Source of the DNA: Bacteriovoracaceae bacterium UBA4573
Lineage (GTDB): Bacteria; Bdellovibrionota; UBA1018; UBA923
Direction of reading: 5' to 3'
Assembly (NCBI GenBank): GCA_002387735.1
Contig: DGKJ01000017.1
Location: 21,158-45,170, forward strand
Length of the DNA: 24,013 nucleotides
The translations under genes and the position numbers were made by a program. Below are positions 16,339-23,590 of the stretch, piece after piece (position 1 is the first letter of the stretch; every line of letters starts with the position of its first letter). The notes under the pieces are model-generated. The model worked only from the letters and a program-made list of their open reading frames with translations, had not been told where the DNA came from and did not search any database.

Positions 16339-16368
16339 TTGACAACGTTTGGCGTCAATGAATATAAG
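16339..16368 (+). promoter_or_regulatory. Strong sigma70-type promoter reading toward the PHB_acc_N gene
   Basis: A perfect TTGACA (16339-16344) is followed after 18 bp by TATAAG (16363-16368). The dyad TTGAC-N10-GTCAA overlaps the -35 box and spacer and could be an operator. The next start codon, at 16631, is about 255 bases past the predicted transcription start. Confidence 0.6.
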
Positions 16369-16388
16369 TTTTCACTAGGGGGTTGATG

Positions 16389-16415
16389 CATCTAGCCTTC
16401 CCCATTTGCTAGATG
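16389..16415 (+). promoter_or_regulatory. Leader hairpin with perfect 8-bp stem
   Basis: CATCTAGC and GCTAGATG flank an 11-base loop, about 15 bases after the predicted transcription start. No T-run follows directly, so it is not a simple terminator. Confidence 0.45.
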
Positions 16416-16461
16416 TTTCGACAGGTTTTTATCTCCACTTTAGTAACGGTCGCCGTTTTAC

Positions 16462-16480
16462 GTTCGCCGTTGGGGCGAAC
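16462..16480 (+). promoter_or_regulatory. Leader hairpin with perfect 7-bp stem
   Basis: GTTCGCC and GGCGAAC flank a five-base loop. It lies in the same presumed leader, and its role is unknown. Confidence 0.4.
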
Positions 16481-16630
16481 TCTGGTCGACGATTTATTTT
16501 GAATCGCGAACCCGGCAAAAACGTCCGTCCGGCACGTGATTTTGTGGCTAGTGTGGTGCCCTGGGGGTAGTTCGTAGTTAATTAAGAGCGAAAAATGGGA
16601 ACTCAGTTTGTTTGAGGGGGAGTATCAATC

Positions 16631-16972
16631 ATGAAAGAAGTTAAAGTCATTAAACGTTACCAAAATCGTAAGTTGTACGACACGAATCAGAGCTGTTATG
16701 TGACGCTCGACGAAATCGCACAAATGATCAAAAACGGCGACGATCTGCGCGTCATCGATAACAAAAGTAAACTAGATATCACTGCGGTGACTCTGACCCA
16801 GCTTTTGTATGAATCGGAAAGAAAAGCAAAAAATGCAGTTCCGGTTGAAATGCTCAAAGAAATCATTCGCGGTGGCGATGGTTCTTTTAGTGGGTACATT
16901 AGGAGCAATCTGTCGACTCAGTTGAGAAAATTCGACAGTGATACGGCAGAAAGCACGACGCTCAGCCAATAA
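16631..16972 (+). CDS. Stand-alone PHB/PHA accumulation regulator DNA-binding domain protein
   Basis: The 113-residue protein carries the PHB_acc_N domain over about residues 5-65: IKRYQNRKLYDTNQSCYVTLDEIAQMIKNG and DITAVTLTQLLYE. In PhaR this domain binds both DNA and polyhydroxyalkanoate and represses phasin genes. The C-terminal part is short (about 48 residues) and lacks the usual PhaR C-terminal region. Start choice is firm: GGGGGAG (16616-16622) lies eight bases before the ATG. No PHA synthase or phasin gene is in the window, so the target may differ from PHA storage. The outer-membrane-type gene follows after 33 bp. Confidence 0.88.
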   Translation: MKEVKVIKRYQNRKLYDTNQSCYVTLDEIAQMIKNGDDLRVIDNKSKLDITAVTLTQLLYESERKAKNAVPVEMLKEIIRGGDGSFSGYIRSNLSTQLRKFDSDTAESTTLSQ

Positions 16973-17005
16973 TATAAAAAAGATTCAGAACCAAAGTCAG
17001 ACAAC

Positions 17006-17629
17006 GTGAAACTCTTCATAGAAAAAAATTTGCGGTCGCTTTACGTAGTACTGGCTTTGGTTTTTGTATCTTTTGTTTCTCAAAGCGCGCTTGCCCAGCA
17101 GGGCGGCGGCTCGGGGCCAGCCATTGGCTCTCACACTGCTGGCTTTGGTTTAGGCCAAGTCATGTTGCTTGGCGACTTCGGACAGCGTCTTGATGACTCG
17201 ATTGGTTTTCAGTTCTTGTACGAATATCAGGCAAGCGAGCTATTTGGACTCTACGTCACCATCGAAAAGAGCAGCCATAGCAACGCGAATGAAACAGAAA
17301 AACTTTCACTTTTTGGTGTGATTCCCCATTTGCGGGCCAACATGGCTTACGTTGATCAACTCACACTTTTTGGCTTTACCGGTTTTGGTCTTATGAAGGC
17401 GAGCCAAACTCAGAACAACGTCGAAGGCTCCGTTTTGACTGTGGTATTCGACGTAGGGGGCGGATTCGATTTGGCTCTTTCCGAACGCTTCGTCTTCGGA
17501 ACGACGTTTGCCTTTCACAACGTATTTGGAAAAACCGACAGCGTTACGATTACCACCAATGATCCAGATGGATTTAGCATCGGTGGCACCTACCTTTCGC
17601 TGATGCTCAACGTAAAATATCGATTTTAA
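17006..17629 (+). CDS. Small outer-membrane beta-barrel-like protein
   Basis: From a GTG start the 207-residue protein has a Sec signal peptide ending SALA (about residue 30). A mature domain of about 175 residues follows with alternating polar/hydrophobic strands, many Gly and aromatic residues, and a C-terminal KYRF. The terminal Phe is the usual beta-barrel insertion signal. It probably forms an 8-stranded barrel of the OmpA/OmpW size class, but I cannot name the family. No clear ribosome site precedes the GTG; the signal peptide requires this start. It lies 33 bp after the PHB_acc_N gene and 29 bp before ribD. Confidence 0.7.
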   Translation: MKLFIEKNLRSLYVVLALVFVSFVSQSALAQQGGGSGPAIGSHTAGFGLGQVMLLGDFGQRLDDSIGFQFLYEYQASELFGLYVTIEKSSHSNANETEKLSLFGVIPHLRANMAYVDQLTLFGFTGFGLMKASQTQNNVEGSVLTVVFDVGGGFDLALSERFVFGTTFAFHNVFGKTDSVTITTNDPDGFSIGGTYLSLMLNVKYRF

Positions 17630-17658
17630 ATAGAAGATCGTCCGAGTACAGTCGCGCC

Positions 17659-18660
17659 ATGAATGTACCGGCACATTCTCGATTTGCCACAGATCTCGAG
17701 GCCATGGCTCTGGCGGTGGAACAAGCCTACCAGGGGTTTGGGCGCACCGCTCCGAACCCGCCTGTAGGCGCGTGCTTAATTGCTAACGACGGCCGTGTGC
17801 TTGGGCTGGGCAGCCACCGTGGCGCTGGGCAAGCCCATGCCGAACGAACGGCCATTGATCAAGCGCAGCAACTCTTCGGTACCAACGCCGCCCGCGGTGC
17901 CACACTCTATGTAACGCTCGAACCCTGTAACCACACCGGCCGCACCCCCCCCTGCACCGAGGCCATTGCCCAAGCTGGAATTGCGCGCGTGGTTTTCGCA
18001 AATAAGGACCCCAACCCCACTGTTCCGGGCAAAGGCGCCGAGGCCCTGGCCGCCCGTGGCATTCAAATGATCCACCAGCCAAACGACGCTGCAGAACGTT
18101 TACTTCGCCCCTTTCGCCAGTGGATTACTCGGCGAACTCCGTGGGTGGTGCATAAAATTGCCTTTCGCCGCACTCACGAAAACAAACTCTCTATGATTCC
18201 AGAATCGCAAAACACATTTGCTCGCGCTGAAAGCTTGCGACTCGCTCACGAACTGCGACGTCAATCCGAAGCAATACTCACCAGCGTACCCACTATTCTG
18301 GCCGATTTGCCAAAGTTTACAGTGCGTCACACTTGGGACCACGACGATCTCTCGTTTAAGCGTAAGATTATGATTGTCTCTTCGCGAGCTACCGGGCTCA
18401 CAGTCGAAACGCTGCACACCGTGCTCCCTGTCACATGGCTCTCGGAAACACGTGCTGCAGGGTTTGAGGTGCTCTTATCACCCAATTTAGAGCACGCTCT
18501 TTCTACTCTTGGACAGTTAAACGTGCACCAGGTGTTGGTAGAGGCCGGGCCACGCCTCAGCGAGCACCTAGCCTCAACCCGTACCGCGCATGAAAACGTC
18601 GTCATATCGGTAGGCGAGGAACGTGATTTTGTGCTAAGAACGTTGGCGAACAAATCCTAG
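17659..18660 (+). CDS. ribD: Bifunctional riboflavin deaminase/reductase RibD
   Basis: The 333-residue protein starts with a cytidine-deaminase-type domain (about 1-145) with zinc motifs HAE (AHAERTAID) and PCNHTGRTPPC. This domain deaminates the pyrimidine made from GTP. The C-terminal reductase domain begins near TPWVVHKIAF. It keeps AILTSVPTILADLPKFTVR and VLVEAGPRLSEHL, but the usual SLDGK and WITG segments are replaced, and it is 25-35 residues shorter than typical. It may still be active. The gene opens the block ribD-ribE-ribBA-ribH. No ribosome site or FMN riboswitch is seen in the 29-bp gap before it. Confidence 0.92.
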   Translation: MNVPAHSRFATDLEAMALAVEQAYQGFGRTAPNPPVGACLIANDGRVLGLGSHRGAGQAHAERTAIDQAQQLFGTNAARGATLYVTLEPCNHTGRTPPCTEAIAQAGIARVVFANKDPNPTVPGKGAEALAARGIQMIHQPNDAAERLLRPFRQWITRRTPWVVHKIAFRRTHENKLSMIPESQNTFARAESLRLAHELRRQSEAILTSVPTILADLPKFTVRHTWDHDDLSFKRKIMIVSSRATGLTVETLHTVLPVTWLSETRAAGFEVLLSPNLEHALSTLGQLNVHQVLVEAGPRLSEHLASTRTAHENVVISVGEERDFVLRTLANKS

Positions 18661-18670
18661 GAGTTTTTGG

Positions 18671-19291
18671 GTGTTTACAGGAATCATCACGGCCACCGGC
18701 CGAGTCACCAAAACTGAGACCGCACGCGCAGACGGTAGCCACACGTTGGAACGCACACTCACGCTGGCAACTCCATACGCCGACGCGGTTCTGGGCGAAA
18801 GCATCGCGGTGAACGGCGTATGTCTTACAGTGGTGCAAAAAGTTGACTCCTCCCGAGGTACTGAGCTTTGTTTTTTTGTTAGCTCCGAAACTTGCGATCG
18901 CTCGAACTTGGGGTCCTTGTCGGAAGGCGATGAAGTCAATCTTGAACGCGCGTTACGCGCAACTGATCGCCTGTCAGGCCACATTGTTCAGGGCCACGTC
19001 GATGGACTTGCTCGAGTCACACGAATTGAACGCCAGAATGAGTCGGTATTACTCGGCGTTTCAATACCCGCTGTTTTACAAAAGTATCTGGTCGAGAAAG
19101 GTTCGATTACGCTCGATGGCATTAGCCTTACGATCAACGCCCTTGCCGAGGGTGAGGCGGTTTTAACTATTATTCCGCATACTTGGAATCACACCACCCT
19201 AAAAACAAAGAAGGTTGGTCGGGATTTAAATCTAGAGGTGGATGTGATAGCAAAGCACGTGGAGAAACTCACAAATGCATACCATCGCTGA
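18671..19291 (+). CDS. ribE: Riboflavin synthase, alpha-type
   Basis: The 206-residue enzyme converts two 6,7-dimethyl-8-ribityllumazine molecules to riboflavin and the pyrimidine precursor. It has the two tandem barrel repeats of the family: MFTGIIT and NGVCLTV in the first half, SGHIVQGHVDG and SITLDGISLTIN in the second. The start is GTG at 18671, with AGGAG (18659-18663) overlapping the ribD stop codon and seven bases upstream. Its 3' end overlaps ribBA by 17 bases. Confidence 0.96.
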   Translation: MFTGIITATGRVTKTETARADGSHTLERTLTLATPYADAVLGESIAVNGVCLTVVQKVDSSRGTELCFFVSSETCDRSNLGSLSEGDEVNLERALRATDRLSGHIVQGHVDGLARVTRIERQNESVLLGVSIPAVLQKYLVEKGSITLDGISLTINALAEGEAVLTIIPHTWNHTTLKTKKVGRDLNLEVDVIAKHVEKLTNAYHR

Positions 19292-20507
19292 AGCGATCGA
19301 AGCCGTTCGTACGGGTCAGTTTATTATTCTTGTCGATGACGAAGACCGTGAAAACGAAGGCGATCTGGTAATCGCAGCCGAACATATTACTCCCGACGCC
19401 ATAAACTTCATGGCCAAACACGCACGCGGACTTATTTGTTTGGCGTTGGCTCCAGAAATCGTCGACCAACTCGAACTCCCGCTCATGACCCGTCGGAACC
19501 ATTCACCCTACGGAACCGCGTTCACTGTATCTATCGAGGCTCGCGCTGGCGTGAGCACAGGAATTTCTGCGGCGGATCGTGCGCACACTATAAAAGTGGC
19601 GGCGCATGCCGATGCGCGCCCAGACGATTTAATTGCTCCGGGTCATGTTTTTCCATTACGCGCTCAAAAAGGCGGCGTGCTCGTTCGTGCCGGCCAAACC
19701 GAGGGTAGCGTGGATCTAGCACGACTGGCTGGCCTGCGAACGGCCGCTGTGATCTGCGAAATCATGAACGACGACGGCACCATGGCCCGCATGCCGGAAC
19801 TAAAAGTTTTCGCTCAAACTCATAACATCAAGCTCGTAAGTGTACGCGACCTGATCGCCTATCGCATGCAGCGTGAGTCGCTGGTCGAAAAAATCAGCGA
19901 TGCAAAACTGCCTACGATGGATGCGGGCGAATTTAGAATTTTTGGTTTCAAAAGTGTCATCGATGGTGCTGAACACGTAGCTCTCGTTAAAGGATCTCTC
20001 GAAAATCTGAGCGTAACTGAGGGCAAAGCACCGCTAGTGCGGGTCCACTCGGAATGCGTTACTGGTGATGCATTCGGTTCTGCCCGCTGCGACTGTGGCC
20101 CGCAACTACAAGCTGCTTTAAAAATGATTGACCGTGAAGGTAGTGGTGCATTGATTTACATGCGCTCACAAGAGGGGCGCGGCATCGGATTATTAAACAA
20201 GATCAAAGCCTATGCGTTGCAAGACACTGGTATGGACACCGTGGAGGCCAACACCCACCTGGGATTTAAGGCAGACCTTCGCCACTACGGCATCGGCGCC
20301 CAAATATTAAAACAACTCGGAATTCGCCGTTTGCGCTTACTGACGAACAACCCTAAAAAAGTTGTGGGACTTGATGGATATGACTTGGAAATCACTGAAC
20401 GCGTGGCCATCGAGGTTGAAGCCAACCCGGCCAACCAAGCGTATCTCGCTGCTAAACGCGATAAACTTGGTCACCTGCTCGAACAACCCTTGAACGGACT
20501 ACACTAA
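19275..20507 (+). CDS. ribBA: Bifunctional DHBP synthase / GTP cyclohydrolase II
   Basis: The 410-residue fusion has a RibB domain (about 1-200) with DDEDRENEGDL, RAGVSTGISAADR and GHVFPLRAQ; it makes the four-carbon unit from ribulose-5-phosphate. The RibA domain (about 205-405) has the zinc motif C-x10-C-x-C (CVTGDAFGSARCDC), RSQEGRGIGL and LLTNNP; it opens GTP. All visible catalytic residues are intact. These are the two entry steps of riboflavin synthesis. A GGAG lies ten bases before the ATG, within the end of ribE. Confidence 0.96.
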   Translation: MHTIAEAIEAVRTGQFIILVDDEDRENEGDLVIAAEHITPDAINFMAKHARGLICLALAPEIVDQLELPLMTRRNHSPYGTAFTVSIEARAGVSTGISAADRAHTIKVAAHADARPDDLIAPGHVFPLRAQKGGVLVRAGQTEGSVDLARLAGLRTAAVICEIMNDDGTMARMPELKVFAQTHNIKLVSVRDLIAYRMQRESLVEKISDAKLPTMDAGEFRIFGFKSVIDGAEHVALVKGSLENLSVTEGKAPLVRVHSECVTGDAFGSARCDCGPQLQAALKMIDREGSGALIYMRSQEGRGIGLLNKIKAYALQDTGMDTVEANTHLGFKADLRHYGIGAQILKQLGIRRLRLLTNNPKKVVGLDGYDLEITERVAIEVEANPANQAYLAAKRDKLGHLLEQPLNGLH

Positions 20508-20508
20508 A

Positions 20509-20937
20509 ATGCGCATCGCACTCGTAGTTGCAAGTTTTAACCCCGAAATCACAGGCGGTCTCGAAACCGGCGCTCGAAAATATTTAAACGAACAAGGTAT
20601 TTCGGACGCCCAGATTGAACGCTACGATTCCCCAGGAGCTTTCGAAATTCCATTGATCGCCAAAAAATTAGCAAGCACTGGGCGTTTTGCTGGAGTGGTA
20701 TGCTTGGGCGCCGTGATTAAGGGCGATACTATGCACTTTGAATTCATTAGCCTCGGCGCGACCATTGGAATTTTAAATGCGTCGCTCCAAACTGACACGC
20801 CAATATCGTTTGGCGTACTTACTACAATCACGGAAGAACAGGCCAATGTTCGCTCCAGGGATGACGCGCACAACAAAGGCCGCGAAGCAGCTGCGGCATG
20901 CATTGCCTCAGTTCGAGTGTTACAAAGCATCCAATAA
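20509..20937 (+). CDS. ribH: Lumazine synthase (6,7-dimethyl-8-ribityllumazine synthase)
   Basis: The 142-residue protein starts directly at the first beta strand (MRIALVVASFNPEIT), so it is shorter at the N-terminus than many family members. It has the motifs PGAFEIP, GAVIKGDTMHFEF (catalytic His), FGVLTT and NKGREAA. It condenses the pyrimidine with the four-carbon unit and usually forms pentameric or 60-mer shells. One base separates its ATG from the ribBA stop, and no strong ribosome site is seen, so translation is probably coupled. Confidence 0.95.
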   Translation: MRIALVVASFNPEITGGLETGARKYLNEQGISDAQIERYDSPGAFEIPLIAKKLASTGRFAGVVCLGAVIKGDTMHFEFISLGATIGILNASLQTDTPISFGVLTTITEEQANVRSRDDAHNKGREAAAACIASVRVLQSIQ

Positions 20938-20948
20938 CATGTTTTTTT

Positions 20949-20954
20949 GGAGGG
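20949..20954 (+). promoter_or_regulatory. Shine-Dalgarno sequence fixing the start of the Cys-rich protein
   Basis: GGAGGG lies six bases before a GTG at 20961, which begins a signal peptide. The reading frame continues upstream to an ATG at 20898 inside ribH, but that start would bury the signal peptide. Confidence 0.75.
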
Positions 20955-20960
20955 CTGCGC

Positions 20961-21590
20961 GTGCGCTACGCTTTCTTGATTTTGGCTGTTTTTCTAGTTC
21001 ACCACACGGGTCAGGCCTCGCAGCTAGAAACTTTACTCGCCGAAGTATGTAAAACTCATTCTAAAGACCCTCGTAAATTTCAAATACTTTCAACGCCGGT
21101 GCGACATCTCCCCGTGCGAGAGCAATGTTTTCGGCCAAATGTAAAAGCGCGCGATTACGTAAAGTTTGAAGCGGCCTGCGGTGAATTTTCACTCTGGGCG
21201 CTCATGAAAATGCGTGACCTCGGAAATTCCTGCGGCAAAAAACAAAGGCCTTTATCGTGCAGCTCAAAAACGATTCGTGACCTCGCAGAGTCTTCCTGCA
21301 GCAAACTTAATCCCGGTGTTCGTGTAGGTATTACCAATGGCCTCGCAGGGTGCCTGAGTCCGCGAGGTCTTGAAGAAACGAAGTGGGAATCCCAAATCGA
21401 CGAGCTAGGGCAAAACGCCCAAGCAACGTATATTAATCTACGAAGCAAAGAATCGACCTGGCGTTTGGGAATCGAGATCCCCCATGCCGGCGGCCGGCTG
21501 CGGGCCGCTGAGTCCATGGGATTCGTGGGAACTACTCGAATTGTTTCGAAAGACTGCAAGAGTGGTCTGCTAGAAAATGAATCTCCCTAA
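20961..21590 (+). CDS. Secreted Cys-rich protein of unknown function
   Basis: I do not recognise this 209-residue protein. From the GTG start it has a Sec signal peptide MRYAFLILAVFLVHHTGQAS, with cleavage likely after QAS. The mature part has eight cysteines, an even number suited to four disulfides in the periplasm or outside the cell. The C-terminal part reads IEIPHAGGRLRAAESMGFVG. It has no lipobox or membrane helix. It follows ribH by 23 bp and ends at a strong terminator, so it is probably co-transcribed with the riboflavin genes, although nothing ties it to flavin metabolism. Confidence 0.75.
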   Translation: MRYAFLILAVFLVHHTGQASQLETLLAEVCKTHSKDPRKFQILSTPVRHLPVREQCFRPNVKARDYVKFEAACGEFSLWALMKMRDLGNSCGKKQRPLSCSSKTIRDLAESSCSKLNPGVRVGITNGLAGCLSPRGLEETKWESQIDELGQNAQATYINLRSKESTWRLGIEIPHAGGRLRAAESMGFVGTTRIVSKDCKSGLLENESP

Positions 21591-21598
21591 AAAGACCA

Positions 21599-21638
21599 GA
21601 ACCACTGTACGTTATTCGCACAGTGGTTCCGTTTTTTT
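21599..21638. terminator. Terminator after the rib block, probably bidirectional
   Basis: GAACCACTGT and ACAGTGGTTC form a perfect 10-bp stem with an 11-base loop, followed by a seven-base T-run on the plus strand. On the minus strand the stem is followed by GGTCTTTTT, so it may also end transcripts of the convergent gene at 21663. Confidence 0.9.
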
Positions 21639-21662
21639 AGATATTTTAATCCGATATTTATA

Positions 21663-22691
21663 TTAGTTAACAGGCTTTCCGTCAGCGTCGTACACCACGT
21701 CGGCGTATCCTGTAGGCCTACGCTCACCGGCGCCCCACGAGATTCCTGCGTTCAGCATGATTCGGGCGTCGGATTTGTTTGACGCTGGATCGAAAGCTTC
21801 TTCAATCGAAAACTCAGGACGAACTTCATATTCTACTACGTTCGAGCCGTGCCGAGTGCGGTCGAAAACATCGCGATGGCGATAGCGTAAGCCAAGCGCT
21901 TGGCGACCACGAATGGCTACTCCAATGCCGTCGGTCGTCAATGCGGGACCAGCTCCCAATTCTAATGCGAGAGTTCCGCAAAGGCTGTGCGCCGGATTCG
22001 TATGATCGACCATTTTCTTGCTCTTGATACAAGCCGTATAGTCAGGAAGTTTCGCTCCAAGTTCCGCTAACACTGCAACCATGGCTTCACCGTCACGAAC
22101 TCCAAACAAGCCTTTGGCGCCGATAGCGTAATCTAGCTGTTCAGTGCCTTCGTAATCTTCTTCATCAGCCGCATAAGGAAATTGTTTGAACGCCGGCGAA
22201 TAAACATCTTTGCGCTTTCCAAAGTGAGCGCTGCCCTCCACGCCCAATTTGCGTGAAAGTTCCAAACGATCGGTGCCTTGATCATAGAGTATCTCGCTTT
22301 GATCGACTATCGTGTCGATTTGGTGAGAGCCTAATCCCAGTGCCAGATCAAACACTCTTTTCGTAACAAGAGGGTTTTGGTGATAGCCTTTGAGCTTAAG
22401 GTTCAAATTGGTAAGACCTTCTTCGGGGCTAAAACCCACCGATGCCGAAACGTCTGTTCCTTCGTTCGAAAGAATGTAGGCGTTGTCTAAATTTAAATCT
22501 GTGCGAAAACCAAGACCTACCTGAGTTTCTGTGCCTACTGAAACTCGGTGCTGCGGCATTAAAAATAGGTTTCCGCCTATTACGTGTTTTTTCCATTTTT
22601 CGTTAAACGGTTCTTTCGCATCGTCGGCCATGGCTGGCGTCGCGAGCGCAATTAAAAGAACGGACGTTTGGGCTAAACGTTTAAACAACAT
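21663..22691 (-). CDS. Exported beta-rich protein of unknown function
   Basis: The 342-residue protein has a Sec signal peptide ending TPAMA (about residue 22). The mature part has alternating strand-like patterns and Gly-rich turns (SVGTETQVGLGFRTDL, LNLKLKGYH, IGAKGLFGVRDG, LALELGAGPALTTDGIGVAIRG), which suggests an outer-membrane barrel or a surface beta protein. The C-terminus DADGKPVN lacks the terminal aromatic residue normal for barrels. Two cysteines (in YTACIK and HSLCG) may form one disulfide. GAGGAG (22698-22703) lies six bases before the ATG. I cannot assign a family. Confidence 0.7.
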   Translation of the reverse strand: MLFKRLAQTSVLLIALATPAMADDAKEPFNEKWKKHVIGGNLFLMPQHRVSVGTETQVGLGFRTDLNLDNAYILSNEGTDVSASVGFSPEEGLTNLNLKLKGYHQNPLVTKRVFDLALGLGSHQIDTIVDQSEILYDQGTDRLELSRKLGVEGSAHFGKRKDVYSPAFKQFPYAADEEDYEGTEQLDYAIGAKGLFGVRDGEAMVAVLAELGAKLPDYTACIKSKKMVDHTNPAHSLCGTLALELGAGPALTTDGIGVAIRGRQALGLRYRHRDVFDRTRHGSNVVEYEVRPEFSIEEAFDPASNKSDARIMLNAGISWGAGERRPTGYADVVYDADGKPVN

Positions 22692-22711
22692 ATTCTACTC
22701 CTCAGTAAAAA

Positions 22712-22723
22712 TCTCTCGAGAGA
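22712..22723. repeat. 12-bp perfect palindrome in the leader of the exported beta-rich gene
   Basis: TCTCTCGAGAGA lies nine bases upstream of the Shine-Dalgarno sequence of the minus-strand gene. It could be an operator or an RNA stem; this is unproven. Confidence 0.4.
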
Positions 22724-22786
22724 GAAGAATGCGAAGGTCGTGCCATCACCATTACCCCGAAAATGCGGCTCAACACCTCGGAAGTG

Positions 22787-22797
22787 CCCGCTAAAGT
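22787..22797. repeat. Direct repeat CCCGCTAAAGT, copy 1
   Basis: This 11-bp sequence recurs at 22844-22854, 57 bp away, in the divergent intergenic region. It is a possible regulator-binding site. Confidence 0.5.
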
Positions 22798-22843
22798 GTG
22801 TCTAAACTTTTGACACCTGCTTAGCGTTCGAGGGGGCCAAACA

Positions 22844-22854
22844 CCCGCTAAAGT
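22844..22854. repeat. Direct repeat CCCGCTAAAGT, copy 2
   Basis: This is the second copy, ending 13 bp before the -35 box of the rightward promoter, a position suited to regulation of that promoter. Confidence 0.5.
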
Positions 22855-22867
22855 CCGACTATTTTGC

Positions 22868-22895
22868 TTTACATTCGGTTGGCGAAGGTTAAAAT
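22868..22895 (+). promoter_or_regulatory. Candidate promoter for the gene at 22925
   Basis: TTTACA (22868-22873), a 16-bp spacer and TAAAAT (22890-22895) match five of six consensus bases each. Transcription would begin near 22902, giving a leader of about 23 nt. Confidence 0.6.
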
Positions 22896-22924
22896 GCTGC
22901 CTCGTAAAAGTAGTGAGGTGTACT

Positions 22925-23539
22925 GTGAACCGGTTTTTAAGCATTTTGTCGGCAGTAGTAGTTTTTTCGGGTTTCACCGCCCGGGGTTATTCCAATGATA
23001 CTCCGATGCCCCCCGAAACCATCTCGCTCTTTGCCCGACTGGTCGAAGCGGGGTCCTTTGCCAAATTCGAAGAACTGCTAAACGACGACAATAAAATAGG
23101 CCCCCTTTTAGAGGCTTTGCACGACCTCGCGGACCTTACGCCGAACGAACTGAAAGTTTTGGATCAGGAATTCGGGCTCGATAAACTAGCGGCTATACCG
23201 TTCCCGTACCTTGAGTCGAAAGACCCCGAGGTGCGAATCACCCTAGTCGCCGCTGCAGTCATGAGTTGCAACGCGGATCTCTTGAAATTCCTAAAAAAAT
23301 CGAAGGTGCGGTTCAGTGATCGGAAACATCGCCCGGTGATGGTGGATCAAGACGATAGCATGCGTCACGAATGTGGGGGCGGAGAAGACGTTTATCGTTT
23401 TCTAAGACCCACGATTTACCTAAAAATCCAACTGAGTGATTTAAAAGCGGAACTCAAGGAAACTCCCTTGGGCAGCGCTTCCCGGGGCGACATTGAACGC
23501 GACATTGAGCGCTGCACCGCCACTCTCAAGCTGTACTAG
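22925..23539 (+). CDS. Exported helical protein of unknown function
   Basis: From a GTG at 22925 the 204-residue protein has a signal peptide (MNRFLSILSAVVVFSGFTARGYS). The mature part appears mostly helical, with repeat-like Leu/Ala patterns (FAKFEELLNDDNKIGPLLEALHDL, VRITLVAAAVMSCNADLLKFL) reminiscent of HEAT- or ankyrin-type solenoids. No family is recognised. GAGGTG lies four bases before this GTG; another in-frame GTG at 22913 has no ribosome site. There are three cysteines in the mature part. The gene is divergent from the exported beta-rich gene and lies 51 bp before the E1 alpha gene. Confidence 0.68.
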   Translation: MNRFLSILSAVVVFSGFTARGYSNDTPMPPETISLFARLVEAGSFAKFEELLNDDNKIGPLLEALHDLADLTPNELKVLDQEFGLDKLAAIPFPYLESKDPEVRITLVAAAVMSCNADLLKFLKKSKVRFSDRKHRPVMVDQDDSMRHECGGGEDVYRFLRPTIYLKIQLSDLKAELKETPLGSASRGDIERDIERCTATLKLY

Positions 23540-23555
23540 ACCAACGAATATTTAG

Positions 23556-23584
23556 TTGTCGAACCCAGCCAAGTCCCCTATCTT
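23556..23584 (+). promoter_or_regulatory. Candidate promoter for the E1 alpha gene
   Basis: TTGTCG (23556-23561), a 17-bp spacer and TATCTT (23579-23584) match four of six bases each. The -10 box ends six bases before the ATG, so the transcript would be leaderless. Confidence 0.35.
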
Positions 23585-23590
23585 TTTTCA

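Larger units (their letters stand above)
16291..16630. other. 340-bp intergenic region with promoter and hairpins
   Basis: No gene of more than a few codons fits here. The region lies between divergent genes. It holds a strong rightward promoter (16339-16368), an inverted repeat within that promoter (TTGAC-N10-GTCAA, 16339-16358), hairpins at 16389-16415 and 16462-16480, and a GGCAC/GTGCC pair at about 16532-16561. If transcription starts near 16375, the PHB_acc_N gene has a structured leader of about 255 nt, or a small RNA is encoded. Confidence 0.6.

Noticed and set aside
16530..16550. Sigma-54 promoter (GGCACG...TTTTGTG)
   Set aside because: The -24 part fits, but at the correct spacing the -12 GC is replaced by TG, and no activator gene or site is nearby.
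20898..20960. Longer start for the Cys-rich protein inside ribH
   Set aside because: It would place 21 extra residues before a clear signal peptide, while GTG at 20961 has a strong Shine-Dalgarno sequence.
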